Source: Hypericibacter adhaerens (GTDB taxonomy: Bacteria > Pseudomonadota > Alphaproteobacteria > Dongiales > Dongiaceae). From it: a stretch of DNA of 64,000 nucleotides. Location: contig NZ_CP042582.1 in the NCBI RefSeq assembly GCF_008728835.1, positions 2,693,001 through 2,757,000 on the forward strand, written 5' to 3'. Shown in pieces: positions 37,000 through 50,100 of the stretch (positions are counted from its first letter, which is position 1; every line of letters starts with the position of its first letter). A program made the position numbers and the translations under genes. The notes under the pieces were generated by a model. The model was not told where the DNA came from. It ran no database searches and saw nothing but the letters and a program-made list of their open reading frames with translations.

Positions 37000-38025
37000 A
37001 TGACAGAAAAAAGAAGAATGCCGATGCCCGAATCTCCTTCCATGCAGATCCGCGTCTATCGCGACGAGGATTTCGATGCCGTCGCCGCGCTCTGGACGGC
37101 ATGCGGCCTCGATCACGCGCCCAACGATCCCTCGATCGACATACCCATCCTCCGGGCCAGCAAGCATGGCGAGCTGTTCCTCGCCTTCGAGGGCGGCCTG
37201 CTGCTGGGTTCGATCATGATCGGGCATGACGGGCACCGGGCCTGGATCTACCGCCTGGCCGTCCGGCCGGACCGGCGCCACCAGAAGATCGGCCGCGCCC
37301 TGGTCCATCATGCCGAGGGCTGGGCCGCCCTGCGGGGCCTGCGCAAGGTCCAGCTCATGATCCGCGAGACCAATCCCGACGTGCAGGCGTTTTACGCCAA
37401 GCTCGGTTACGAGGTGACCCCCCGCACGGTCATGGCGCGCTGGATCGAGCCCGGCGACCGCGAGAAGGCGGAGAAGATCAAGGTGGTCGTCAACCTGCTC
37501 GAGATGACCGAGCGGCCGGCGCGCAATGTCGTGCCGACGCCGCAGGGAAAGCTCGCGATCCTCAAGGCCGAGAAGATGCCGGTGCGCTTCTTCCGCTATC
37601 TCTATGCCGGCGTCGGCGATCCCTGGTTCTGGTACTACCGGCGCTATCTGAGCGACGAGCAGACCGCTTCCATCATCCACGATCCGAAGGTCGAGCTCTA
37701 TGTGCTCTATCTCGAGGGCAGCCCCGCCGGCTATGTCGAGATCGACCGGCGCGCGGAGGGCGAGGTCACGATCAATCATCTGGGGCTGATGAGCGAGTTC
37801 ATCGGCAAGGGGCTCGGGCCCTGGCTCCTGGCTTTCGCCATCGACACCGCCTGGCAGAGCGATCCCCGGCGGGTCCTGATCGAGACCTGCAGCCTCGATC
37901 ACCCGAGCGCCTTGCCGCTCTACCAGAAAGCGGGCTTCCGCCCGATCGGCCAGCGCACCGAGTTCATCGACGATCCGCGCCTGACGGGCCACGTGCCCGC
38001 GGAACTGGAGCCAAGGCTGCCGTAG
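37000..38025 (+). CDS. Tandem GNAT-family acetyltransferase
   Basis: A 341-residue protein with two GNAT domains. The first (~15-150) resembles small YpeA-type acetyltransferases, with the acetyl-CoA motif VRPDRRHQKIGRALV and NPDVQAFYAKLGYEV. The second (~190-330) has LYLEGSPAGYVEIDRR, GLMSEFIGKGLGPWLL and HPSALPLYQKAGFRPIGQ. Both seem to keep the pyrophosphate-binding loop, though in the second it is looser (GKGLGP). Substrates are unknown. Start choice is uncertain between ATGs at 37000, 37018 and 37024; the first overlaps the end of the repeat element. Confidence 0.88.
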   Translation: MTEKRRMPMPESPSMQIRVYRDEDFDAVAALWTACGLDHAPNDPSIDIPILRASKHGELFLAFEGGLLLGSIMIGHDGHRAWIYRLAVRPDRRHQKIGRALVHHAEGWAALRGLRKVQLMIRETNPDVQAFYAKLGYEVTPRTVMARWIEPGDREKAEKIKVVVNLLEMTERPARNVVPTPQGKLAILKAEKMPVRFFRYLYAGVGDPWFWYYRRYLSDEQTASIIHDPKVELYVLYLEGSPAGYVEIDRRAEGEVTINHLGLMSEFIGKGLGPWLLAFAIDTAWQSDPRRVLIETCSLDHPSALPLYQKAGFRPIGQRTEFIDDPRLTGHVPAELEPRLP

Positions 38026-38063
38026 GACGTCTCGATACCGGCGGCTTGCGGGCCGAAAGAAAA

Positions 38064-38088
38064 CGGGCGCCCCTGCCTGGGGCGCCCG
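38064..38088 (-). terminator. Intrinsic terminator of the first giant gene
   Basis: A 10-bp perfect stem CGGGCGCCCC/GGGGCGCCCG with loop TGCCT, followed on the minus strand by TTTTCTTTC. It lies 25 bp beyond the stop codon of the giant adhesin gene. The same stem and loop end the second giant gene at 55.8 kb. Confidence 0.85.
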
Positions 38089-38112
38089 AGATCCGCCGTC
38101 ATGAAGTCTCTA

Positions 38113-41100
38113 TCAGGAGTGCGTGACGTTGCTGCCGTCGCCGCTCACCAGCACATAGCCGTCCTCGTTCACGGTGGGGGTCGTGCCCGAGGTCACGTGG
38201 ACGAAGAGCGTGTAGCCCGCCGGCACCCCGGTCGCCCCCGTCGCCTCCAGCCAGTGATCGGTGCCGCCGGTATTGACCAGGTTGACCGTGTCGCCGCTGT
38301 CGGCATCGATGCGGACCGCCTTCTGCGCCGAGTAGCCCGCCCCGCCGGGGGTGGCCGTCGTCGTGCCGGAGCCGCTCAGATCCAGCACGTCGTTGATGTT
38401 CAGCGACAGGGTCTGGTTGCCGGTTGCACCCGAGTCCGCGTTCTTGATCGAGACGGTCTCGAAGTTGGTGAACCGCCCGTTCAGGCCCGCCAAGGTCAGG
38501 TTGATGTTGCTGTCGAAGACCAGCACGTCGCCGTGGTTGGTGCCCGCCGTCAGCAGGGCGTTGGCCGCGGCCGTGTTGGTGCCACCGTTGGCGCTGTCGA
38601 GCGAATCCGCCGCGATCGTGTCGTCACCGGCGCCGCCGCTCAACGTGTCGGCACCGCCGCCGCCATAGAGGTAGTTGGCGGCGTTGTTGCCCGTCAGATT
38701 GTCGGCACTGCTGCTGCCGATCAGACCCTCGATGCTCGACAGGACATCGGTCGACCCGCCGCTGACCGTAGCATTGCCGGCGCCGTTCAGTGAGATCGTC
38801 ACGCCCGAGCCGGCATCGGAGAAGTCGGCGATGTCGAACCCATTGCCGCCAGCCAGCGTATCCGTGCCCGGACCGCCCTGCAGCCAGTCGTCGCCATTGC
38901 CGCCGTCGAGGCTGTCGTTGTCATTGCCGCCGATCAGCAGATCGTTGCCTTCGCCGCCGAACAGTCGGTCACTGCCGTTGTTGCCGACCAGGACGTCGTT
39001 GCCCTCGTAGCCATTGATCGTCTCGTTGCTGGTGTCGCCAACGATGATGTTGTCCAGCCCGTTGCCGTTGATGGTGCTGCTGTTGGTCGTGCTGACCGCA
39101 ACAGTCGCGTCGTCGGAGGTCCCGTTCGATGTGCCGGTGTAGTTGAAGCTGTTGTTGTCGGTGTCGATCCGAACGTCGCCGCCGACCAGGAGCGTGCCGC
39201 CGGCCGCGGCCGCCGTGATCGCGATCTTGTCGCCGTCACGGTCGCTGTCGTTCCACAGCAGCCAACGGTCGTCGACCACGAAGGTCCCGTTAGTATCATC
39301 GGCACCGTTGGCAACGACCAGGAGATCGTCACGCACGATCGGCGCGCTGTCCGTCGGCGTGATGTTGATCGTCAGCGAATTGCCCGCTTCGTCGCCATCG
39401 CTGTCGTGCAGCACGTAGCTGAAGCCTTCCGCCGGCACCGCCCCGGACGTCGCCGCTACCGCGAAGACATAGGCGCCCGTCAGCATGTTGATCTGCATGC
39501 TGCCGTAGGCCGTGGTGATGGTCAGCAGGTTGCCGCTGGCCGAGAAGGTCACCGTACCCCCGACACTGCGCGTGATGCTGCTCGTGCCGTTGAAAGTAAA
39601 GGTCGAGTCGCCGTAAGTGATCGACTTCACGTAGCCGCCATCGGCACCGATCTTGGTGCCGTTGTCGCTCATCACGTTACCGTTGATGTTGTTCTGTGCC
39701 GCCGTCGTGAGGAACTGAGCGAGCTGGCTCAGATCCGACACCTGGGCGCCGTTCGTGTTGCTCTCGACCGCGCCGTTATAAGCCACCGGGTTCAGGTTCG
39801 AGACCGTGATGCCCGTGCCGATGCCGATCGCGTAGGAGTTGATGTCGTTGTCTTTGAGGAACTGGATCCAGGCCGCCTCCTCGTTGGCGTTGATGCCATT
39901 GTCGGAGGTGTCGCCGGGAATGCTCGGCCAGGCACCGCCCGCAGTCGGGTCGCCGTCCGAGATGAAATAGGCCACGTTCTGGACCGGTTGCGGATTGCCG
40001 ACCGGATCGATCTTCCCGGCATTCGTATAGGCCTGGATCGCCTGCTGCAGCGCCGCGTCGTAGTTCGTGCTGCCGCTCGCCGCCAACGAGTTGATGAAGG
40101 CCTTCGCGTCCGAGAGGCTGAGCCAGATCCCGCCCGACCCGTTATAGTTCTGGGTCGAGGCGCCACTCGAGAAGGTCACGATCTGGACCTTCACGTCGCC
40201 CAGGCTGCCATACTGCTCGAACAGCTCGTTGATCGCCGCCTTCGAGGCCTGGAGCCGGTCGAGGCTCTGCAGCCCGCTGTCGTCCGTCATCGAGCCCGAG
40301 AGGTCGAGCACGATCATCAGGTTCGTATCGACCGAACCCGCTGCCGCCACCGACTTCGATTCGGCGTTCGCCACCGGACCGTCGTCGCCGATCGAGACTT
40401 TCAGCGTGCCGTTCGCCGTATCGGCGTCGACGGCGTCCTTGATCGTGTAGTTGAAGGTCAGGCGGACATCGTCGTTGTGGTCGACCTGGTTGCCGTTGGT
40501 GCCGGCATCCGGATGATCGATCGCGCCGAGCTGCTCGAACTTGTAGGCGCCGGTATTGACGTTGGTGATGTCCAACTTCGCGACGACCTCGCCGTTATGG
40601 GCCCCGCCATTGACCGTGCCGGTCAACGTCAGGCCGCCATTCGAAACCGTCCAGACGATGGGCGATCCGCCCGAGGTCAAAGTGATGCCCGCCGCTTCCG
40701 GGTCGTCCGCCGTGACGGTCGTGGTCCAGGTGAAGGGCGTGGAGGCGGCCGGTCCGTCGCCGCCGAAGTCGTAGGTCAGGTTGCCGGTCGCGATCTCGTT
40801 GTTGGTTGCCGCGGCTGTGCCGGCCACGAAGCTGCCGACCGCCTCGACACCGCTTTCCAGCACCGTCGCCGTGTCGTTGGCGCCATGCGGGATGTATTTG
40901 TCGTTATCGATGATGAGGGTACCGGCTGTGCCGCTGTTGATCGTACCGGCGCTCTGGCCCGACAGGCGCACCGCGTAATCCTCGGTGCCCTCGACCACGG
41001 TATCGTCGATCGTCTTCACCGCCACCGTCTGCGAAGTCTGGCCGCCGGTGAAGGTCAGCACCGTCGACAGCGCCGTGAAATCGCTCGGCGAGGTCGCATC

Positions 41101-44100
41101 CGTGAAGCTGCCGTTCGTGCCCGCGCCCGTCTGCACCGTAATCGTCGCCGTCTGGCCCGGAGCCAGCACGCCGCCCGTGTAGGACACGGTGTAGAAGGCC
41201 GTGCCGCCCTCGGTCAGCTGCGTCGTGCCGCCGATATCCCAATGCAGGTTGGAGGCGTCGTTGTCGAGGATCGTGGTTCCGGCCGTCGATGTGGAAATCG
41301 TGCCGACGCTCTGGTTCGCGATCTGGACGTTGTAGGTCTCCGGCCCTTCGACAAGCGTGTCCTCGGTCGTATGGACCGTCAGCGTCTGCGCGGTCGCACC
41401 GCCGCCCGTGAAGGTCAGAACCGTTCCGTCGCGCGTGTCGAAGTCGGTGCCTTCGGTCGCCGTGCCGCTGTTGGTCTGGATCGTGATGACAGCGGTGGCA
41501 CCGGTCAGCAGCGTCGCGCCCGAGTAGCTCACCGTGTAGGTGGCGTTGGCGCCCTCGGTGACCTGGGTCTGGCCGGTGATGTCCCAGTGCAGGTTCGAGG
41601 CATCGTTGTCGATGATGTCGGTCACCGCCGTCGGCGTGGTGATCGTGCCGACGCTCTGACCCGCGATCTGGACATTATAATTCTCCGTTCCCTCCACCAG
41701 CGTGTCGTCGGTGGTATGGACCGTCAGCGTCTGCGTGGTTGCGCCGCCGCCCGTGAAGGTCAGGACGGTATTGTCGCGCGTGTCGAAGTCGGTACCCTCG
41801 GTCGCCGTCCCGCTGTTGGTCTGGATCGTGATGACCGCCGTCGCGCCGGTCAGCAGCGTGGCCCCCGAGTAGCTCACCGTGTAGGTGGCGGTGGCACCCT
41901 CGTTGACCTGGGTCTGGCCATTGATCGCCCAGTGCAGGTTCGAGGCATCGTTGTCGATGATGTCGGTCATCGCCGTCGGCGTGGTGATCGTGCCGACGCT
42001 CTGACCCGCGATCTGGACGTTATAATTCTCCGTTCCCTCCACCAGCGTGTCGTCGGTGGTATGGACCGTCAGCGTCTGCGTGGTCGCACCGCCACCGGTA
42101 AAGGTCAGGACGGTGTTGTCGCGCGTGTCGAAGTCGGTGCCCTCGGTCGCCGTGCCGGAGTTGGTCTGGATCGTGATGACCGCCGTCGCGCCGGTCAGCA
42201 GCGTGGCCCCCGAGTAGCTCACCGTATAGGTGGCGTTCGAACCCTCGTTGACCTGGGTCTGACCATTGATCGCCCAGTGCAGGTTGGAGGCGTCGTTGTC
42301 GATGATGTCGGTTACCGCCGTCGGCGAGGTGATCGTGCCGACGCTCTGACCCGTGATCTGGACGTTATAGTTCTCCGTTCCCTCCACCAGCGTGTCGTCG
42401 GTGGTATGGACCGTCAGTGTCTGCGTGGTCGCGCCGCCGCCCGTGAAGGTCAGAACCGTCCCGTCTCGGCTGTCGAAATCGGTGCCCTCGGTCGCCGTGC
42501 CGGAGTTGGTCTGGATCGTGATGACCGCCGTCGCACCGGTCAGCAGCGTGGCACCCGAGTAGCTCACCGTATAGACGGCGGTGGCACCCTCGTTGATCTG
42601 GGTTTGGCCGGTAATGTCCCAGTGCAGGTTCGAGGCATCGTTATCGATGATGTCCGTCCCGGCCGTCGGCGTCGTGATCGTGCCGATGTTCTGGCCCGCG
42701 ATCTGGACGTTATAGGTCTCCGTGCCTTCGACCAACGTGTCGTCGGTGGTATGGACCGTCAGCGTCTGCGCGGTCGCGCCACCGCCCGTGAAGGTCAGAA
42801 CCGTCCCGTCGCGGCTGTCGAAATCGGTGCCCTCGGTCGCCGTGCCGCTGTTGGTCTGGATCGTGATGACCGCCGTCGCGCCGGTCAGCAGCGTGGCACC
42901 CGAGTAGCTCACCGTGTAGGTGGCGTTGGCGCCTTCGGCGACCTGGGTCTGGCCGGTGATGTCCCAATGCAGGTTGGAGGCATCGTTGTCAACGATGTTG
43001 GTCCCGGCCGTGGGCGTCGAGATCGTGCCGACGCTCTGGCCCGCGATCTGGACGTTGTAGTTCTCCGTCCCTTCGACCAGCGTGTCGTCGATCGTATGGA
43101 CCGTCAGAGTCTGGGCCGTGGCGCCGCCGCCGGTGAAAGTGAGCACCGTGCCGTCGCGTGTATCGAAGTCGGTGCCTTCGATCGCGGCGCCGGAGTTGGT
43201 CTGGATGGTGATGACGGCCGTGGCGCCGGTCAGCAGCGCGGCACCCGAGTAGCTCACCGTGTAGGTGGCGTTGGCGCCTTCGGTGACCTGGGTCTGGCCG
43301 GTGATGTCCCAATGCAGGCTGGAGGCATCGTTGTCGATGATGCTGGTCCCGGCCGTCGGCGTCGAGATCGTGCCGACGCTCTGGCCCGCGATCTGGACGG
43401 AGTAATCCTCCGTCCCTTCGACCAGCGTGTCGTCGGTGGTATGGACCGTCAGAGTCTGGGCCGTCGCACCGCCGCCGGTGAAAGTGAGCACCGTGCCGTC
43501 GCGCGTGTCGAAGTCCGTACCTTCGGTCGCCGTACCGCTGTTGGTCTGGATGGTGATGACCGCGGTCGCACCGGTCAGCAGCGTGGCACCGCTGTAGGAG
43601 ACGGTGTAGACGGCGGTGGAACCCTCGTTGATCTGGGTCTGGCCGGTGATGTCCCAATGCAGGTTCGAGGCATCGTTATCGATGATGTCCGTCGGCGCCG
43701 TGGGCTGGGTGATCGTGCCCGAGCTCTGGCCCGAGATCTGGACCTGGTAGTCCTCGGTCCCCTCCACGATCGTGTCGTCGGTCGTGTGCACCAAGACCGT
43801 CTGCGCGTTCGGGTTGCCGCCCGTGAAGGTCAGCACTGTCGAGAGCACTGTGTAGTCCGTGCCCGCCGTCGCGTCCGGGCTGCCGGTGGCATGGTTCCCG
43901 GTCTGGACCGTGACCGAGGCCGTCTGGCCCGGCGCCAGCGTCGCGCCCGAGTAACTCACCGTGTAGGTCGCATCCTGACCCTCGGTCACCTGGGTCTGGC
44001 CGGTGATGTCCCAATGCAGGTTCGAGGCATCGTTGTCGATGATGTCCGTCGGCGCCGTGGGCTGGGTGATCGTGCCCGAGCTCTGGCCCGAGATCTGGAC

Positions 44101-47100
44101 CTGGTAGTCCTCGGTCCCCTCCACGATCGTGTCGTCGGTCGTATGGACCAAGACCGTCTGCGCGTTCGGATTGCCGCCCGTGAAGGTCAGCACCGTCGAG
44201 AGCACTGTGTAATCCGTGCCCGCCGTCGCGTCCGGGCTGCCGGTGGCGTGGTTTCCGGTCTGCACCGTGATCGAGGCCGTCTGGCCCGGCGCCAGGGTGG
44301 CACCGCTATAGCTGACCGTGTAGGTCGCGTCCTGGCCTTCGGTGACCTGGGTCTGGCCCGTGATGTCCCAGTGCAGGTTCGACGCGTCGTTGTCGATGAT
44401 GTCGGTGGCCGCCGTGGGCGTGGAGACCGTACCGACCGTCTGGCCGCCGATCAGGACGCTATAGTTCTCCGTCCCTTCCACCGCCGTGTCGTCGATGGTG
44501 TGCACCGTCAGGGTCTGCGACGCCGCCCCGCCGCCCGTGAAGGTCAGCACCAGGCCGTCACGCGAGCCGAAATCCACCGCCTCGGATGCCGTGCCGGAAA
44601 GGGTCTGGATGGTGATCAGGGCCGTCTGGCCCGGCGCCAGCGTCGCGCCCGAGTAGCTCACCGTGTAGGTCGCATCCTGACCCTCGGTGACCTGGGTCTG
44701 GCCCGTGATGTCCCAGTGCAGGTTCGAGGCATCGTTGTCGATGATGTCGGTCGCCGCCGTGGGCGTGGAGACCGTGCCCACCGTCTGGCCGCCGATCAGG
44801 ACGCTGTAGTTCTCCGTCCCCTCGACCGCCGTGTCGTCGATCGTGTGGACCGTCAGCGTCTGCGACGCCGCCCCGCCGCCCGTGAAGGTCAGGACCAGGC
44901 CGTCACGCGAGCCGAAATCCACCGCCTCGGACGCCGTGCCGGAAAGGGTCTGGATGGTGATCAGGGCCGTCTGGCCCGGTGCCAGCGTGGCGCCGCTGTA
45001 GCTGACCGTGTAGGTCGCGTCCTGGCCCTCGGTCACCTGACTCTGGCCGGTGATGTCCCAGTGCAGATTCGACGCATCGTTATCGATGATGTCGGTCGCC
45101 GCCGTGGGCGTCGAGATCGTGCCGACCGTCTGGCCGCCGATCTGGACGTTGTAGTTCTCGGTCCCCTCGACCGCCGTGTCGTCGACCGTGTGGACCGTCA
45201 GGGTCTGCGAAGCCGCGCCGCCGCCCGTGAAGGTCAGGACGGTGTTGTCGCGGCTGTCGAAGTCGGTGCCCTCGGTCGCCGTGCCGGAGTTCGTCTGGAT
45301 CGTGATCAGCGCGGTCTGACCCGGCGCCAGGGCGGCGCCGCTGTAGCTGACCGTATAGGTGGCATCCGCGCCTTCGGCCACCGTGCTCTGACCGGTGATC
45401 GACCACTGCAGGTTGCCGGAATCGTTATCGATGATGTCGGTGGCCGCCGTGGGCGTGGAGACCGTACCGACCGTCTGGCCGCCGATCAGGACGCTATAGT
45501 TCTCCGTCCCTTCCACCGCCGTGTCGTCGATCGTGTGGACCGTCAGCGTCTGCGACGCCGCCCCGCCGCCCGTGAAGGTCAGCACCAAGCCGTCACGCGA
45601 GCCGAAATCCACCGCCTCGGATGCCGTGCCGGAAAGGGTCTGGATAGTGATCAGGGCCGTCTGGCCCGGTGCCAGCGTGGCACCGCTGTAGCTGACCGTG
45701 TAGGTCGCGTCCTGGCCTTCGGTGACCTGGGTCTGGCCCGTGATGTCCCAGTGCAGATTCGACGCGTCATTGTCGATGATGTCGGTGGCCGCCGTGGGCG
45801 TGGAGACCGTGCCGACCGTCTGGCCGCCAATCAGGACGCTGTAGTTCTCCGTCCCTTCCACCGCCGTGTCGTCGATCGTGTGGACCGTCAGCGTCTGCGA
45901 CGCCGCCCCGCCGCCCGTGAAGGTCAGCACCAGGCCGTCACGCGAGCCGAAGTCCACCGCCTCGGACGCCGTGCCGGAAAGGGTCTGGATCGTGATCAGA
46001 GCCGTCTGGCCCGGTGCCAGCGTGGCACCGCTGTAGCTCACCGTATAGGTCGCGTCCTGGCCCTCGGTGACCTGGGTCTGGCCCGTGATGTCCCAGTGCA
46101 GGTTCGAGGCGTCGTTGTCGATAATGTCGGTCGCCGCGGTGGGCGTCGAGATCGTGCCGACCGTCTGACCCGCGATCTGGACGTTGTAGTTCTCCGTCCC
46201 ATCGACCGCCGTATCGTCGATCGTATGGACCGTGAGGGTCTGCGAGGCCGCCCCGCCGCCCGTAAAGGTCAGGACGGTGTTGTCCCGGCTGCCGAAGTCC
46301 GTGCCCTCGGTCGCCGTGCCGGAATTGGTCTGGATGGTGATCAGGGCTGTCTGGCCGGGCGCCAGCGTGGCGCCGCTGTAGCTGACCGTGTAGGTCGCAT
46401 CGGCACCCTCAGGCACCGTGCTCTGGCCGGTGATGTCCCAGTGCAGGTTGGAGGCGTCGTTGTCGATGATGTCGGTCGCCGCCGTGGGCGTCGAGATCGT
46501 GCCGACGGTCTGACCCGCGATCTGGACGCTGTAGTTCTCCGTCCCTTCGACCGCCGTGTCGTCGTTTGTATGGACCGTGAGGGTCTGCGAAGCTGCCCCA
46601 CCGCCAGTGAAGGTCAGGACCGTACCGTCGCGCGTGTCGAAGTCGGTACCTTCGGTCGCCGTGCCCGAGTTGGTCTGGATCGTGATCAACGCGGTCTGGC
46701 CCGGGGCCAGGGTGGCGCCCGAGTAGCTCACCGTGTAGGTCGCATCGGCGCCCTCGGTCACTAGCGTCTGGCCGGTGATGTCCCAGTGCAGGCTCGAGGC
46801 GTCGTTGTCGATGATGTCGGTCACCGCCGTGGGCGTCGAGATCGTGCCGACGGTCTGGCCCGCGATCTGGACATTGTAGTTCTCGGTCCCCTCGACCGCC
46901 GTGTCGTCGATCGTGTGGACCGTCAGCGTCTGCGCCGTCTGGCCGGCGGTGAAGGTCAGGACCGTACCGTCACGCGTGTCGAAGTCCGTGCCCTCGGTCG
47001 CCGTGCCGCTGTTGGTCTGGATCGTGATGAAAGCCGTCTGGCCTGGGGCCAGCGTGGCGCCGCTGTAGCTGACCGTGTAGGTCGCGTCCTGGCCCTCGGT

Positions 47101-50100
47101 GACCTGGGTCTGGCCCGTGATGTCCCAGTGCAGGTTGGAGGCGTCGTTGTCGATGATGTCGGTCGCCGCCGTCGGGGTCGAGATCGTGCCGACCGTCTGA
47201 CCCGCGATCTGAACGCTGTAGTTCTCGGTCCCCTCGACCGCCGTGTCGTCGACCGTATGGACCGTCAGCGTCTGCGAGGCCGCCCCGCCACCCGTAAAGG
47301 TCAGGACGGTATTATCACGCGAACCGAAGTCCGTCCCTTCGGTCGCCGTGCCCGAGTTGGTCTGGATGGTGATCAGGGCCGTCTGGCCCGGCGCCAGCGT
47401 CGCGCCGCTGTAGCTCACCGTGTAGGTCGCGTCCTGGCCCTCGGTAACCTGCGTCTGTCCCGTGATGTCCCAATGCAGGTTCGATGCGTCATTGTCGATG
47501 ATGTCGGTGGCCGCCGTGGGCGTCGAGATGGTGCCGACCGTCTGACCCGCGATCTGGATGTTGTAGTTCTCCGTCCCCTCGACCGCCGTGTCGTCGATCG
47601 TGTGGACCGTCAGGGTCTGCGAAGCCGTCCCGCCACCCGTGAAGGTCAGGACGGTATTGTCGCGGCTGTCGAAGTCCGTGCTCTCGGTCGCCGTGCCGGA
47701 GTTCGTCTGGATCGTGATCAGCGCGGTCTGGCCCGGCGCCAGCGTGGCGCCGCTGTAGCTGACCGTATAGGTCGCGTCCTGGCCTTCGGTGACCTGGGTC
47801 TGGCCCGTGATGTCCCAGTGCAGGTTCGAGGCATCGTTGTCGATGATGTCGGTCGCCGCCGTCGGGGTCGAGATCGTGCCGACGGTCTGACCCGCGATCT
47901 GGACGTTGTAGTTCTCCGTCCCTTCGACCGCCGTGTCGTCGTTTGTATGGACCGTGAGGGTCTGCGAGGCCGCACCGCCACCCGTGAAGGTCAGCACCGT
48001 GCCGTCTCGGCTGTCGAAGTCCGTGCCTTCGGTTGCCGTGCCGCTGTTGGTCCGAATCGTGATCAGCGCCGTCTGGCCCGGCGCCAGCGTGGCACCGGCG
48101 TAGGAGACCGTGTAGGTCGCGTCGGCCCCCTCGGCCACCGTGCTCTGGCCGGTGATCGACCATTGCAGGTTGCCGGAATCGTTGTCGACGATGTCGGTCG
48201 TGGCCGTCGGGGTCGAGATCGTGCCGACGGTCTGGCCCGCGATCTGGACGTTGTAGTTCTCCGTCCCCTCGACCGCCGTGTCGTCGATCGTGTGGACCGT
48301 CAGCGTCTGCGAGGCCGCGCCGCCGCCCGTGAAGGTCAGAACGGTGTTGTCGCGGCTGTCGAAGTCCGTGCCCTCGGTCGCCGTGCCGGAGTTGGTCTGG
48401 ATCGTGATCAGCGCGGTCTGACCCGGCGCCAGCGTGGCGCCGCTGTAGCTGACCGTATAGGTCGCGTCCTGACCCTCGGTGACCTGACTCTGGCCGGCGA
48501 TATCCCAGTGCAGGTTCGACGCGTCGTTATCGATGATCTCGGTCGTGGCCGTCGACGTCGAGATCGTGCCGACGGTCTGGCCTGCGATCTGGACGTTGTA
48601 GTTCTCCGTCCCTTCGACTGCCGTGTCGTCGTTTGTATGGACTGTGAGGGTCTGCGAGGCTGCACCGCCGCCCGTGAAGGTCAGGACGGTGTTGTCGCGC
48701 GTGTCGAAGTCCGTGCCTTCGGTCGCCGTGCCGCTGTTGGTCTGGATCGTGATCAGCGCCGTCTGGCCCGGCGCCAAGGTGGCGCCGCTGTAGCTCACCG
48801 TATAGGTCGCATCGGCACCCTCAGGCACCGTGCTCTGGCCGGTGATGTCCCAGTGCAGGTTCGAGGCGTCGTTGTCGATGATGTCGGTCGTCGCCGTCGA
48901 GGTCGAGATGACACCAACCGTCTGGCCCGCGATCTGGACGTTGTAGTTCTCCGTCCCCTCGACCGCCGTGTCGTCGGTCGTGTGGACCGTCAGGGTCTGC
49001 GACGCCGCCCCGCCGCCCGTAAAGGTCAGGACGGTGTTGTCGCGCGTATCGAAGTCCGTGCCTTCGGTCGCCGTGCCGCTGTTGGTCTGAATCGTGATCA
49101 GCGCGGTCTGGCCCGGCGCGAGCGTGGCGCCGTTGTAGGACACCGTGTAGGTCGCGGTGTTGCCTTCCGTCACCAGACTGTCGCCGGTGATGTTCCAGAA
49201 CGGACCCGTGGTCTGGTCGACGATGTCCGTGGGTGCCGTGCCGGTGCCGATCATGCCGGCGCTCTGGCCAGAGATCTGGACGGAGTAATCCTCCGTACCC
49301 TCGATCACCGTGTCGGTGTTGGTGTGGACCGCCACCGTCTGCGCCGTCTGGCCGCCGGTGAAGGTCAGGACCGTCGACAGCGCCGTGAAGTCGCTCGGCG
49401 AGGTCGCGTCGCTGTGGCCGTTGTCGGTGCCGGGGCCGGTCTGGACGGTGATCGTCGCCGTCTGCCCTGGCGCCAACACGCCGCCCGTGTAGCTCACCGT
49501 GTAGATCGCGGTGTTGCCTTCGCTCACCACGCTGTCGCCGGCGATGTTCCACTGCGAGATATGATCGCCGTCGATGATGTCGGTCGGCGCCGTGCCGGTG
49601 CCGATGGTGCCGGCGCTCTGGCCCGAGATCTGGACGGAGTAATCCTCCGTACCCTCGATCAGCGTGTCGTCGGTCGTATGGACCGTCACCGTCTGGGCCG
49701 TCTGGCCGCCGGTGAAGGTCAGGACCGTCGACAGCGCCGTGTAGTCGCTGGGTGCGGTCGCGTCGGAAGTGCCGGGGTTGGCGCCCGCCCCCGTCTGGAC
49801 GGTGATAACCGCGGTCTGGCCCGGGGCCAGAACGCCGCCGGTGTAGCTCACCGTGTAGGTGGCCGTGTCGCCCTCGGTCACCTGCGTCGAGCCGGTGATG
49901 CTCCACTGCGAGATATGATCGCTGTCGATGATATCGGTCGGCGCCGTGGCGGTGCTGATCACCCCCACGCTCTGGCCGGAGATGTTGACGGAGTAATCCT
50001 CCGTGCCCTCGATCAGCGTATCGTCCACCGTGTGGACCAGGACGGTCTGGGCGGTCTGGCCGCCGGTGAAGGTCAGCACCGTCGAGAGCGCCGTGAAATC

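Noticed and set aside
39406-46764. 2,452-residue open frame on the plus strand opposite the first giant gene
   Set aside because: It is the antisense shadow of the Calx-beta repeats. The product is a periodic Arg/Asp/Gly/Val-rich string that mirrors the repeat, with no domain or ribosome-binding site; the minus-strand frame has clear domains.
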